This document shows, in pieces, positions 8,865-17,059 of a DNA stretch of 64,000 nt (positions within the stretch are counted from its first letter, which is position 1; each line of letters opens with the position of its first letter). The notes beneath the pieces were generated by a model, which saw only the letters and a program-made list of their open reading frames with translations, searched no databases and was not told where the DNA came from. Origin of the DNA: Rhodobacter ferrooxidans (GTDB lineage: Bacteria; Pseudomonadota; Alphaproteobacteria; Rhodobacterales; Rhodobacteraceae). A program made the translations under genes and the position numbers. The stretch is taken from the NCBI RefSeq assembly GCF_000176015.1, contig NZ_ACYY01000002.1:1-64000 (forward strand), in the 5' to 3' direction.

Positions 8865-10130
8865 ATGCAAGCCCTGTGCCGCGATTGCCTGACCCGGTTC
8901 GACAGCGCCACCCCAAAGGGCGGTCGCTGCCCCGCCTGCCATTCGCCGCGCATCCTTTCGCACCCCGAACTGGAAGGCCTGTCGATCGCCCATATGGATT
9001 GCGACGCCTTCTACGCCTCGGTCGAAAAGCGCGACAATCCGGCCCTGCGCGATCAGCCGGTGATCGTGGGGGGCGGCACCCGCGGGGTGGTTTCGACCTG
9101 CTGCTACATCGCCCGGATCAGCGGCGTGCGCTCCGCCATGCCGATGTTCCAGGCGCTGAAGCTGTGCCCCAAGGCGGTGGTGGTGAAGCCGCGGATGGCG
9201 GTCTATGCCGAGGTGTCGCGCGCCATCCGGGCGATGATGGAAGACCTGACCCCCGCCATCGAACCCCTCAGCCTTGACGAGGCGTTTCTGGACCTGACCG
9301 GCACCGCAAGGCTGCACGGCGCGCCACCGGCGGCGATGCTGGCCGGATTGGTGGCGCGGATGGAGGCCGAGTTGGGCATCACCGGCTCGGTCGGCCTTAG
9401 CCACAACAAGTTCCTGGCCAAGATTGCCTCGGACCTGGACAAGCCGCGCGGGTTTTCAGTGATCGGGCGGGCCGAGACCGAGGCGTTTCTGGCGCGGCAG
9501 CCGGTGCGGATCATCTGGGGCGTTGGCACCGCCACGCAAACCGCGCTGGAGCAGGCGGGGATTCGCGGCATCAGCGACCTTTTGCGCTGGGACCGCCGCG
9601 ATCTTTCGGCCCGATTCGGCCAGATGGGCGACCGGCTGTGGCATCTGGCGCGCGGGCAGGACAATCGCCGGGTGCAACGCGACGAAGCGGTGAAGTCGAT
9701 CTCGAAAGAGACCACCTTTGACACCGACACCACCGACCGCGACCTGCTGGACGGCCATCTGTGGCGGCTGGCCGAACAGGTGGCTGACCGCGCCAAGGCC
9801 AAGGACATGGCGGGCCGCACCGTGACGCTGAAGCTGAAACGCGGCGATTTCAGCGGGTTGACCCGGCGGCACGCGCTGGACAGCCCGACCCAGACCGCCG
9901 ACCGCATCTATCGCGAGGCCCGCGCCCTGCTGGATGCCTGCCGCGAGCCGGGGCCATTCCGGCTGATCGGCGTCGGCATTTCCGATCTGGGGCCGGGGTC
10001 GGCGGCGGACAGCACCGGCGATCTGCTGGACCCGGATGCCGGCAAGCGGCAGGCGGCGGAACGGGCGACCGATGCGATTCGCGCGCGGTTTGGCCGCGAT
10101 GCGATCATCAAGGGGCGCAGCCTGCGGTAA
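8865..10130 (+). CDS. dinB: DNA polymerase IV (Y family) with N-terminal zinc ribbon
   Basis: A 421-residue translesion polymerase. The palm motifs are clear: AHMDCDAFYASVEKRDNP (catalytic D45) and PLSLDEAFLDLTG near residue 137, followed by helix-hairpin-helix DNA-binding and little-finger regions. Before the polymerase domain there is an extension with two CxxC pairs (C5/C8 and C22/C25), likely a small zinc ribbon. The start is the first ATG after the sulfotransferase stop, 39 bases on. A TATACT hexamer lies 7-12 bases upstream, so an own promoter near the start is possible; I saw no convincing LexA box. It converges on the next gene with a 3-base gap. Confidence 0.93.
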   Translation: MQALCRDCLTRFDSATPKGGRCPACHSPRILSHPELEGLSIAHMDCDAFYASVEKRDNPALRDQPVIVGGGTRGVVSTCCYIARISGVRSAMPMFQALKLCPKAVVVKPRMAVYAEVSRAIRAMMEDLTPAIEPLSLDEAFLDLTGTARLHGAPPAAMLAGLVARMEAELGITGSVGLSHNKFLAKIASDLDKPRGFSVIGRAETEAFLARQPVRIIWGVGTATQTALEQAGIRGISDLLRWDRRDLSARFGQMGDRLWHLARGQDNRRVQRDEAVKSISKETTFDTDTTDRDLLDGHLWRLAEQVADRAKAKDMAGRTVTLKLKRGDFSGLTRRHALDSPTQTADRIYREARALLDACREPGPFRLIGVGISDLGPGSAADSTGDLLDPDAGKRQAAERATDAIRARFGRDAIIKGRSLR

Positions 10131-10133
10131 GGG

Positions 10134-10997
10134 CTATTCGGCCACCAGCGGCATCGCCTCGGGGCGGCCGATGCAGGCGATTTCGGCCACCACCCCGGCC
10201 ATCAGGGCGCAGAACGCGGCAAAATCGGCGCGAGGGGTGATTCTGGCTTCGTCCATATAGAGCGCGCGGTCGATCTCGATCTGCACCACATGCTGGCGGC
10301 GCGAGGGGCGGCCATAGTGCTGGGCGATATAGGCCCCGGCAAAGGGGGCATTGCGGGCGACGGTCAGGCCGGTGCCGGCAAAGGCGGCTTCCACCCGGTC
10401 CATCACCTCGCGGTCGGCGGCGGCACCAAAGCGGTCGCCCAGCACCACGTCGGGGCGCGGATTGCCGGGGCGGATGTGGCTTTCAATCGCCTCGTGCGGC
10501 ATCGAATGGCAGTCGATCAGCACCGCCTGACCATGCGCGGCATGGGCGGCCTCGATCAGCCCGTGCAGCGCGGTGTGATAGGGGTGCCAGTAGCGGGCGA
10601 TGCGGGCCTGCGCCTCGGCCAGTGCCAGCCTTTGGCGGTAAATCTGTCGCCCGTTGGCCACCACGCGCGGAATCACCCCAAGGCCGGAACTGACACGCGG
10701 GTTGTGACTGGTGCGGGCAACGCCGTCGATCACCGCCGGGTCAAGCTCGTCGCAGGCGCGGTTCAGGTCGATGAAGGCGCGCGGCGCGCAGGCGGCCAGC
10801 AGTGGCGCGCCATGCAGCGGGGCTGCGGCAAAGATCTGATCGACAAAGGCATCTTCCGAGGACCGGATCGCCATCGCATCCAGCGGGCTTTGCGCCAGAA
10901 ACGCCGCCCCGTAGTCTCGCCCGCTGTGCGGCGACGAGAAGATCACGGCGGTATCGCACCGCAACGGGGAAATCAGGGTATAACTGTCAGCCGACAT
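10134..10997 (-). CDS. N-formylglutamate amidohydrolase family protein
   Basis: A 287-residue protein of the FGase family (N-formylglutamate to glutamate and formate, last step of one histidine-degradation route). The N-terminal metal-binding phrase IFSSPHSGRDYG (residues 19-30), AFIDLNRACDELDP and LIDCHSMPHE are characteristic. I chose ATG at 10997 (MSADSYTL) because a GGAAAGGCGAG ribosome site precedes it; the longer frame upstream runs into the tRNA promoter. No hut genes are nearby, so a histidine role is uncertain. Some family members act on other N-formyl or acyl amino acids. Confidence 0.85.
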   Translation of the reverse strand: MSADSYTLISPLRCDTAVIFSSPHSGRDYGAAFLAQSPLDAMAIRSSEDAFVDQIFAAAPLHGAPLLAACAPRAFIDLNRACDELDPAVIDGVARTSHNPRVSSGLGVIPRVVANGRQIYRQRLALAEAQARIARYWHPYHTALHGLIEAAHAAHGQAVLIDCHSMPHEAIESHIRPGNPRPDVVLGDRFGAAADREVMDRVEAAFAGTGLTVARNAPFAGAYIAQHYGRPSRRQHVVQIEIDRALYMDEARITPRADFAAFCALMAGVVAEIACIGRPEAMPLVAE

Positions 10998-11049
10998 GGA
11001 CTCGCCTTTCCCGCTGACTGTGCGGTATTTTTTGACGTGCTGAAAGCCC

Positions 11050-11078
11050 TTGAACACCGGCGCGACTCTAATTATAGA
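11050..11078 (+). promoter_or_regulatory. Probable sigma-70-type promoter for tRNA-Val (and perhaps rpmJ)
   Basis: TTGAAC at 11050-11055 and TATAGA at 11073-11078 are separated by 17 bases, a near-consensus housekeeping promoter. Transcription would begin near 11085, about 60 bases before the tRNA. A second TTGACG at 11032 lies just upstream. Downstream rpmJ may share this transcript. Confidence 0.5.
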
Positions 11079-11146
11079 CCCAGCCATCGACGCGGTTCCG
11101 CCCGCGTCCTATTTTTTTGGGCAGGGCGGGGGGCGTTTTTCCAAGT

Positions 11147-11221
11147 GGGCGGTTAGCTCAGCGGTAGAGCACTACGTTGACATCGTAGTGGCCACTGGTT
11201 CGATCCCAGTACCGCCCACCA
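11147..11221 (+). tRNA. tRNA-Val (anticodon GAC)
   Basis: The acceptor arms GGGCGGT (11147-11153) and ACCGCCC (11211-11217) pair perfectly, and CCA is encoded at 11219-11221. The anticodon stem CTACG/CGTAG encloses the 7-base loop TTGACAT, giving anticodon GAC, which reads GUC and GUU valine codons. The T arm contains GGTTCGATCCC. Length is 75 bases including CCA. A promoter-like sequence lies 70-100 bases upstream and rpmJ follows 66 bases downstream. Confidence 0.97.
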
Positions 11222-11287
11222 TTCACCGCCCTTCCGGGGGCATTTTGGTTTCAAGGCGCACGCGCGCCGCGAAGAAGGAGACGACCG

Positions 11288-11413
11288 ATGAAGGTCAAGA
11301 ACTCGCTCCGCTCGCTGAAGTTGCGTCACCGCGACTGCCAGGTCGTGCGCCGCAAGGGTCGCGTCTATGTGATCAACAAGACGCAAAAGCGCTTCAAGGC
11401 CCGTCAGGGCTGA
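11288..11413 (+). CDS. rpmJ: 50S ribosomal protein bL36, zinc-free long form (41 aa)
   Basis: The 41-residue product starts [20 protein letters not shown] and ends QKRFKARQG. It is basic and collinear with bL36 of the large ribosomal subunit. The zinc-binding form has three Cys and one His; here only one Cys (C17) remains, so this is the zinc-independent (C-) type with a short insertion, known from Alphaproteobacteria. AAGGAGACGACCG directly upstream is a good ribosome site. A strong terminator follows the stop at about 25 bases. Confidence 0.93.
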   Translation: MKVKNSLRSLKLRHRDCQVVRRKGRVYVINKTQKRFKARQG

Positions 11414-11437
11414 GCCGCTTCAGACATTCGGGATCGG

Positions 11438-11476
11438 GGCCGCCGCGGGAAACCACTGGCGGCCTTTTTCTTTTTC
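11438..11476 (+). terminator. Intrinsic terminator after rpmJ
   Basis: Arms GGCCGCC (11438-11444) and GGCGGCC (11458-11464) pair perfectly, followed at once by TTTTTCTTTTT. This is the clearest rho-independent terminator in the first 12 kb and ends the tRNA-Val/rpmJ unit. Confidence 0.9.
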
Positions 11477-11494
11477 CATCCATAGGCGACGCCC

Positions 11495-12133
11495 ATGCAC
11501 AGCAATCCCGCATTCCGCCAGACCCCTGCGGCCGAAGCGATTGCCATTGTCCGCAGCCGCAGTTTCGGCACGTTGTGTCTGAACGGCGCCGAGGGGCCGC
11601 TGCTGTCGCATGTCCCGTTCGAGTTGGCAGCCGATGGCAGTCACGCCCTGCTGCATCTGGCACGCGGCAATCCAATCGCCCGGGCGGCCTTGCCGATGGC
11701 GGCCGTCCTGGCGGTCAGCGGCCCGGATGCCTATGTCTCGCCCGACTGGTATGGCGCGACCGATCAGGTGCCGACGCTGAACTATGTCGCGGTGCATCTG
11801 CGCGGCGTGTTGCAACCGATGCCCGAGGCTGATCTGGCGCCAATGCTGGACCGGCTTTCGGCGCTGTTCGAGGCGCGGTTGGCGCCGAAACAGCCCTGGA
11901 CCGGCGCCAAGATGACCCCCGGGGTGATGGAGCGGATGATGCGGATGATTCTGCCGTTCCGGTTGCAGATCAGCCGGATCGACAGCACGGTGAAGCTGAA
12001 CCAGAACAAGACCGCCGGGCAGCGGGCCGGGGCGGCGGCGGGGATCATCGGTTGCCCGGTTGGCATCGAGGCCGCAAGGTTGGCCGAAATGATGTGCGGC
12101 GTTGACGTTTACAGTTTGCCGTCCCAGCCCTAA
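11495..12133 (+). CDS. FMN-binding PaiB-family protein
   Basis: A 212-residue protein of the PaiB/FMN-binding negative regulator family (split-barrel flavin fold). It begins MHSNPAFRQTPAAEAIAIVRSR; SFGTLCLNG, the SGPDAYVSPDWY segment and the C-terminal KLNQNKTAGQR are the recognisable family signatures. In Bacillus PaiB represses sporulation and protease genes, but most proteobacterial members have no proven role. It starts 19 bases after the rpmJ terminator U tract, so it needs its own promoter or read-through. A flavin-dependent oxidoreductase function is an equal possibility. Confidence 0.82.
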   Translation: MHSNPAFRQTPAAEAIAIVRSRSFGTLCLNGAEGPLLSHVPFELAADGSHALLHLARGNPIARAALPMAAVLAVSGPDAYVSPDWYGATDQVPTLNYVAVHLRGVLQPMPEADLAPMLDRLSALFEARLAPKQPWTGAKMTPGVMERMMRMILPFRLQISRIDSTVKLNQNKTAGQRAGAAAGIIGCPVGIEAARLAEMMCGVDVYSLPSQP

Positions 12134-12160
12134 TGTCGCAGTTCCAGACCGGAGGTTGCC

Positions 12161-12466
12161 ATGCCGTTGCCACTTGCCCCGCTCGTTCCGCTTGCCTTGC
12201 GCCTTGGCGCGGTGGCCACCGCCGGTTGGGCGTTGCGCCGGGCGGTGAAGGCCACGCGGTTTTCCGGCCGCACCGATCAGCGGGCCGAGGATGCGCTGGA
12301 CGATCTGGGCGAGGGGCTGGCGTTGCACCGCCCGGCTGATCGCGGCGACGAGGGCGACAGCCAGACCAACGCCGGAGTCCGCCTGCGTCGCACGATTCGC
12401 TGGGGCAAACGCGGGGTCGAGATCGACGCCGGGGTACTGGCGCGCCTGCGCATCAAAAAGCTGTGA
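12161..12466 (+). CDS. Hypothetical protein, 101 aa
   Basis: I do not recognise this gene. The first 25 residues are hydrophobic (PLPLAPLVPLALRLGAVAT), possibly a membrane anchor. They are followed by a basic then acidic segment (EDALDDLGEG) and a basic C-terminus ending RIKKL. A good GGAGG ribosome site lies 7 bases before the ATG, supporting a real gene. It sits between the PaiB-like gene and the GST gene in the same direction and may be co-transcribed with both. Confidence 0.65.
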   Translation: MPLPLAPLVPLALRLGAVATAGWALRRAVKATRFSGRTDQRAEDALDDLGEGLALHRPADRGDEGDSQTNAGVRLRRTIRWGKRGVEIDAGVLARLRIKKL

Positions 12467-12486
12467 TTGGAATGGGTTCGAATTTC

Positions 12487-13104
12487 ATGGGATTGCGGCT
12501 CTATCATTCGCCCACCTCGCCCTTTGTGCGCAAGGTCATGGTGCTGCTGCACGAAACCGGGCAGCTTTCGCAGGTGTCGCTGATTGCGGCCGTCGGCACG
12601 CCGGTCGATGCCGGTTCCATGCCGCTGGCGCAGAACCCGTTGGGCAAGATACCGGCGCTGGAGCGTGACGATGGTCCGGCGCTGTATGACAGCCGGGTGA
12701 TCTGCCGCTATCTGGACGGCCTTGCCGGGGCCGGTCTTTACCCCGAAGCGCCGCGGTTGTGGGACAGCCTGACGCTGGAGGCGACGGCGGATGGCATGCT
12801 GGAGGCGGCGGTGCTGATGGTCTATGAGACCAGATTGCGCCCCGAGGACAAGCAGTTCGCACCCTGGGTCGATGGCCAATGGGCCAAGATCGACCGGGCG
12901 CTTGATGCGCTGGAAAGCCGCTGGATTGACCATCTGGGCGGGGCGCTGGACATCGGCCAGATCGCCATCGGTTGCGCGCTGGGCTATCTGGATTTCCGCC
13001 ATTCCGCCCGTGACTGGCGGGCGCGGCGACCGGACCTTGCCGCCTGGGAGGCGGGCTTTTCCGGCCGGGCGTCGATGTTGGCCACGCAGCCGCCCGCCGC
13101 ATGA
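12487..13104 (+). CDS. Glutathione S-transferase family protein
   Basis: A thioredoxin-fold N-terminal domain starts GLRLYHSPTSPFVRKVMVLL, with the glutathione-site segment NPLGKIPALERDDGPALYDSRVICRYLD, followed by an all-helical C-terminal domain. The 205-residue length is normal. ATG codons at 12472 and 12487 and a GTG overlapping the previous stop are possible starts. I prefer 12487 because GSTs of this type begin a few residues before the first beta strand; none has a strong ribosome site. Substrate unknown. No terminator was seen after it. Confidence 0.85.
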   Translation: MGLRLYHSPTSPFVRKVMVLLHETGQLSQVSLIAAVGTPVDAGSMPLAQNPLGKIPALERDDGPALYDSRVICRYLDGLAGAGLYPEAPRLWDSLTLEATADGMLEAAVLMVYETRLRPEDKQFAPWVDGQWAKIDRALDALESRWIDHLGGALDIGQIAIGCALGYLDFRHSARDWRARRPDLAAWEAGFSGRASMLATQPPAA

Positions 13105-13144
13105 TACGCGTCGATCCGCTCTGCACGGTGCGATTGAGTCGCAG

Positions 13145-13181
13145 TTGGCATCTTCGCAATATGTGCCAAAAATGGTATATG
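13145..13181 (+). promoter_or_regulatory. Possible promoter/operator region of the fbcFBC operon
   Basis: An inverted repeat TTGGCA (13145-13150) / TGCCAA (13164-13169) with a 13-base spacer overlaps a possible promoter, TTCGCA (13153-13158), 17 bases, TATATG (13176-13181). It is the most AT-rich part of the 231 bases ahead of the Rieske gene. The assignment is by eye and tentative. Confidence 0.35.
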
Positions 13182-13335
13182 ACAAAAATTGGGGAAAACA
13201 GACGCCCCTGTGCGGCTATGACCGCTGGACGACAGCGCTCCGGTTGGCTAAAAGCCGGGCAACAAGGCGACGGGAAACCGTGGCCCAAGACAGGCATTGG
13301 CCGCGCATCGTGGCCTCGGATAGGGAGAAGTGTTC

Positions 13336-13896
13336 GTGTCCCAAGCAGATGATTTTGCCGGTAGCCGCAGGGATTTCCTGTACTATGCCACTGGTGGTGC
13401 CGGGGTTGTGGTAACGGGTGCGGCGGTCTGGCCGATGATCAACCAGATGAACCCCTCGGCGGACGTCACCGCCCTGTCGTCGATCTTTGTCGATGTCAGC
13501 GCGGTCGAGGTTGGCACGCAACTGACCGTCAAATGGCGCGGCAAGCCGGTGTTCATCCGCCGCCGCAATCAGGAAGACATTGATCTGGGCCGCAGCATCC
13601 CGCTGACGGACCTGCGCGACACCAATGCCGAAAACGCCAACCTTGATCCCGGCGCCACCGCCGAGGATGCCAACCGCACGTTGGACGAAGCTGGCGAATG
13701 GCTGGTGATGATGGGGGTCTGCACCCACCTTGGCTGTGTGCCGCTGGGCGATTCGGGCGACTTTGGCGGCTGGTTCTGCCCCTGCCACGGCTCGCACTAC
13801 GACAGTGCCGGCCGTATCCGCAAAGGCCCTGCGCCGCGCAACCTGGACATTCCGGTTGCGGCGTTCTTTGACGAAACCACGATCAAGCTCGGTTAA
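13336..13896 (+). CDS. petA: Ubiquinol-cytochrome c reductase iron-sulfur (Rieske) subunit
   Basis: The Rieske subunit takes electrons from ubiquinol in the bc1 complex and passes them to cytochrome c1. The 2Fe-2S ligands are in CTHLGC (C129, H131) and CPCHGSH (C148, H151), with C134 and C150 forming the expected disulfide. The N-terminus has a twin-arginine-type signal anchor ([13 protein letters not shown] then a hydrophobic helix). I chose GTG at 13336: AGGGAG is 8 bases upstream and [16 protein letters not shown] matches Rhodobacter FbcF, whereas GTG at 13330 would leave almost no spacing. 186 residues is the usual size. Also called fbcF. Confidence 0.96.
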   Translation: MSQADDFAGSRRDFLYYATGGAGVVVTGAAVWPMINQMNPSADVTALSSIFVDVSAVEVGTQLTVKWRGKPVFIRRRNQEDIDLGRSIPLTDLRDTNAENANLDPGATAEDANRTLDEAGEWLVMMGVCTHLGCVPLGDSGDFGGWFCPCHGSHYDSAGRIRKGPAPRNLDIPVAAFFDETTIKLG

Positions 13897-13907
13897 GGAA
13901 AGACATC

Positions 13908-15221
13908 ATGGCCGGAATTCCGCACGACCATTACGAGCCCAGCACGCGCGCCGAGCAGTGGCTTGACGATCGTCTGCCCATCGTCGGGCTGGCTCATGCC
14001 ACCATGACGATCCCGACGCCGAAGAACCTGAACTGGATGTGGATCTGGGGCATCATCCTGGCCTTCACGCTGGCGCTGCAGATCGTGACCGGCATCATCC
14101 TGGCGATGCACTATACGCCGCATGTGGCGATGGCCTTCGAATCGGTCGAACACATCATGCGCGATGTGAACGGCGGCTGGGCGATGCGCTATCTGCACGC
14201 CAATGGTGCCTCGCTGTTCTTCCTGGCGGTTTACTTGCATATTTTCCGCGGGCTTTACTACGGCAGCTACAAGTCGCCGCGGGAAGTGACCTGGATCATC
14301 GGCATGTTGATCTACCTGGCCATGATGGCGACGGCGTTCATGGGCTATGTGTTGCCCTGGGGCCAGATGTCGTTCTGGGGGGCCACGGTGATCACCGGCC
14401 TGTTCGGCGCCATTCCGGGCATTGGCGAGTCGCTGCAAACCTGGCTGCTGGGCGGCCCGGCGGTGGATAACGCCACGCTGAACCGCTTCTTCAGCCTGCA
14501 CTATCTGCTGCCGTTCGTGATTGCGGCACTGGTTATCACTCACATCTGGGCTTTCCACACCACCGGCAATGGCAACCCGACCGGCGTCGAAGTGCGGCGC
14601 ACCTCGAAGGCCGACGCCGAGAAAGACACCCTGCCGTTCTGGCCCTACTTCGTGATCAAGGACTTCTTCGCGCTGGCCGTGATCCTGGTGGTGTTCTTCG
14701 CCGTGGTCGGCTTCATGCCGAACTACCTGGGCCACCCGGACAACTACACCCCGGCCAACCCGTTGGTGACGCCGTCGCACATCGTGCCGGAATGGTATTT
14801 CCTGCCGTTCTACGCAATCCTGCGCGCCTTTACCGCCGACGTGCTGATCGTGCAGATCACCGACTTCCTGACCTTCGGCATCGTTGACGCCAAGTTCTTC
14901 GGCGTGCTGGCGATGTTCGGGTCGATCGCGGTGATGGCGCTGGCGCCCTGGCTGGATACCTCGCGGGTGCGTTCGGGCCGCTATCGCCCGATGTTCAAAT
15001 GGTGGTTTGCGGTGCTGTGCGTCGATTTCGTGGTGCTGACCTGGGTGGGCTCGATGCCGACCACGGGCATCTATCCGACGATCTCGCTTTATGCGGCCTA
15101 CTACTGGTTCGGCTACTTCCTGATTGTTCTGCCGGTGCTGGGGCTGATTGAAAAGCCGCTGCCGGAACCGGCGACGATCGAGGAAGACTTCAAGTCCCAC
15201 TACGCCACCCCGGCTGAGTGA
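13908..15221 (+). CDS. petB: Cytochrome b of the bc1 complex
   Basis: A 437-residue integral membrane subunit carrying hemes bL and bH and both quinone sites. The heme-ligand helices ([25 protein letters not shown] and [17 protein letters not shown]), the Qo motif around [14 protein letters not shown], and [13 protein letters not shown] are all present. The length equals the Rhodobacter protein. It begins 11 bases after the Rieske stop with an AAGGAAAG ribosome site. This is the full bacterial fusion form, not the split b6/IV form. Also called fbcB. Confidence 0.97.
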   Translation: MAGIPHDHYEPSTRAEQWLDDRLPIVGLAHATMTIPTPKNLNWMWIWGIILAFTLALQIVTGIILAMHYTPHVAMAFESVEHIMRDVNGGWAMRYLHANGASLFFLAVYLHIFRGLYYGSYKSPREVTWIIGMLIYLAMMATAFMGYVLPWGQMSFWGATVITGLFGAIPGIGESLQTWLLGGPAVDNATLNRFFSLHYLLPFVIAALVITHIWAFHTTGNGNPTGVEVRRTSKADAEKDTLPFWPYFVIKDFFALAVILVVFFAVVGFMPNYLGHPDNYTPANPLVTPSHIVPEWYFLPFYAILRAFTADVLIVQITDFLTFGIVDAKFFGVLAMFGSIAVMALAPWLDTSRVRSGRYRPMFKWWFAVLCVDFVVLTWVGSMPTTGIYPTISLYAAYYWFGYFLIVLPVLGLIEKPLPEPATIEEDFKSHYATPAE

Positions 15222-15240
15222 CAGAAAGGAACTGACTGAG

Positions 15241-16179
15241 ATGTTTCGTAAAATCGCAATCAGCGCCGTTTCTGCTCTGACGCTTGCGGCGGGGGCTGCC
15301 ACGGCGGAAACCGCAGAAATCCACATTCATGATGTGGCGTTCGGCTTCGAAGGACCGTTCGGCAAGTTCGACCAGAACCAGCTGCAACGCGGGCTTCAGG
15401 TCTATACCGAGGTCTGCTCGGCCTGCCACGGCATGAAGTATGTGCCGATCCGGTCGCTCAGCGAGGCCGGTGGCCCCGGCCTGACCGATCAGCAGGTGCG
15501 CGACTACGCCGAGGCGTTCACGGTGTTGGACGAGGCCTCAAACCACCAGCTGTTCGATCAGGACAAGGGCGAGTATCGCCCGCTGAAGCCCTCGGACAAC
15601 TTTCCGGTCAACAACACGATCGGGGCCCCGGACCTCAGCCTGATGGCCAAGGCGCGGGCAGGGTTCCATGGTCCCTATGGTTCTGGCCTCAACCAGTTGT
15701 TCAAAGGCATGGGCGGGCCCGAATACATCGCGGCCATCCTCAACGGCTATACGGAAACCCCGGCTTGTGCGCCGGCCGACTTTCCGAACTACTACAACAG
15801 CGCATTTGCGCCGGGCGGCTATCCGGACGAGTGCAAGATTTTCGAAGAGACGGTGACCGAAGTCACCAACCCCGACGGCACCGTGACCACCCGCACCGAC
15901 AAGGTCGAGGTGGGTCGCATGGCACCCGGCAGCTGGATTCAGATGCCGCCGCCGCTGATGGACGATCAGGTGACCTTTGCCGATGGCAGCCCCGCAACCG
16001 TCGAGGCGATGTCGCATGATGCGGCCGCCTTCCTGATGTGGGCCGCCGAGCCGAAGCTGATGGCGCGCAAGCAGATGGGCTTTGTGGCCGTGCTGATGCT
16101 GACCATCCTCAGCGTGCTGCTGTATCTGACCAACAAGCAACTGTGGTCGCGCGTCAAGGTCAAGAAAACCCACGCCTGA
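15241..16179 (+). CDS. petC: Cytochrome c1 of the bc1 complex
   Basis: A 312-residue periplasmic c-type cytochrome with a Sec signal peptide (cut after about residue 22), heme motif CSACH (C59, C62, H63), the MPPPLMDD methionine-ligand region, and one C-terminal membrane anchor ([19 protein letters not shown]). It starts 19 bases after cytochrome b behind an AGAAAGGAA ribosome site; an open frame extending upstream into cytochrome b is not the gene. It is about 30 residues longer than the roughly 280-residue Rhodobacter proteins as I remember them, with an extra Thr/Val-rich loop at about 201-222. Also called fbcC. Confidence 0.96.
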   Translation: MFRKIAISAVSALTLAAGAATAETAEIHIHDVAFGFEGPFGKFDQNQLQRGLQVYTEVCSACHGMKYVPIRSLSEAGGPGLTDQQVRDYAEAFTVLDEASNHQLFDQDKGEYRPLKPSDNFPVNNTIGAPDLSLMAKARAGFHGPYGSGLNQLFKGMGGPEYIAAILNGYTETPACAPADFPNYYNSAFAPGGYPDECKIFEETVTEVTNPDGTVTTRTDKVEVGRMAPGSWIQMPPPLMDDQVTFADGSPATVEAMSHDAAAFLMWAAEPKLMARKQMGFVAVLMLTILSVLLYLTNKQLWSRVKVKKTHA

Positions 16180-16199
16180 GCCGGGCTTGAGCCACGTTG

Positions 16200-16233
16200 A
16201 AGACCCTGCCTTCGGGCGGGGTCTTTCGTTTTA
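16200..16233 (+). terminator. Intrinsic terminator after the bc1 operon
   Basis: AAGACCC-TGCC pairs with GGCG-GGGTCTT around a TTCG tetraloop, followed by TTCGTTTT. It ends the petABC transcript about 20 bases after the cytochrome c1 stop. Confidence 0.92.
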
Positions 16234-16400
16234 ATGGCATGAATAAAAAGGTCGCAGATTCGCCGCCGCGACCCGATTTCCACCGCGTTGCCAGCCGAAG
16301 CGTCGGGCGGTTCGCCAGGTCGGCCCGAATTGTCGGCAACCGCCGAAGGCCGGCCGTTCCGGTCGGGGACACCGGCGAAAACATGCGGGTTCAACCGAAC

Positions 16401-17051
16401 TCAGGCCAGCATGGCCAGCAGGTCCATCGCCGTCACCTGATCGAACTGCACATGCCGCTGCATCATCGCCTCGGCACCTGCCGAATCGCGCGACAGGATC
16501 AACTCGGCAATCGCCCGATGCTCGCGGGCCGAGGTGGCAATCGCCCCGGCATAGGCATAGCGGGCCCGGTAGTAGGCCAGCAGCTTGCGGGCGTTGGTCT
16601 TGATCATCTCGGTCAGGAAGGGGTTTCCAGCGGCCATGGCCACGTTTTCGTGGAACTGCAGGTTCAACTGGTAATAGGCATCGGGGTCACTGTCGCCATG
16701 CCTGGCCACATGCGCCTCGCATGCCCGCACCGCCGCTTCCAGCGCCTCGGCGCCTGCGATAGAAAGCCGCCGCGCCGCCAGCCCGGCCGCCTGTCCTTCA
16801 AGCTTGGAATGCACTTCCAGAATCGCCAGAAACTCGGGCAGGGTCGGGCGGAACACCACAGCGCCCTTGCGCGGCAGCCGCTTGATCAGCCCCATCGCCT
16901 CCAGTTGCAGAAACGCCTCACGCACCGGCGTGCGCGAGATGCCGAATTCTTCGACCAGGCTGTGTTCCTCGATCACGTCACCGGGGTTCAGCCGACCAAG
17001 GTCGATCCAGGTCAGGATGGTGTGAAGCAAACTGTCGGGATGATTAAGCAT
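16401..17051 (-). CDS. GntR family regulator with FCD (FadR-type) domain
   Basis: A 216-residue transcription factor: an N-terminal winged helix (LVEEFGISRTPVREAFLQLEAMGLIKRLPRKGAV trimmed to its core SRTPVREAFLQLEAMGLI, residues 39-56), then an alpha-helical FCD ligand-binding domain with the metal/ligand histidine segment LQFHENVAMAAGNP. It follows nagA by 8 bases and is the last gene of the leftward amino-sugar operon. It may be a second sensor for the pathway, though FCD regulators usually bind small organic acids. The region between it and the bc1 terminator (about 170 bases) shows nothing I can assign. Confidence 0.85.
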   Translation of the reverse strand: MLNHPDSLLHTILTWIDLGRLNPGDVIEEHSLVEEFGISRTPVREAFLQLEAMGLIKRLPRKGAVVFRPTLPEFLAILEVHSKLEGQAAGLAARRLSIAGAEALEAAVRACEAHVARHGDSDPDAYYQLNLQFHENVAMAAGNPFLTEMIKTNARKLLAYYRARYAYAGAIATSAREHRAIAELILSRDSAGAEAMMQRHVQFDQVTAMDLLAMLA

Positions 17052-17059
17052 GTTGCGAT

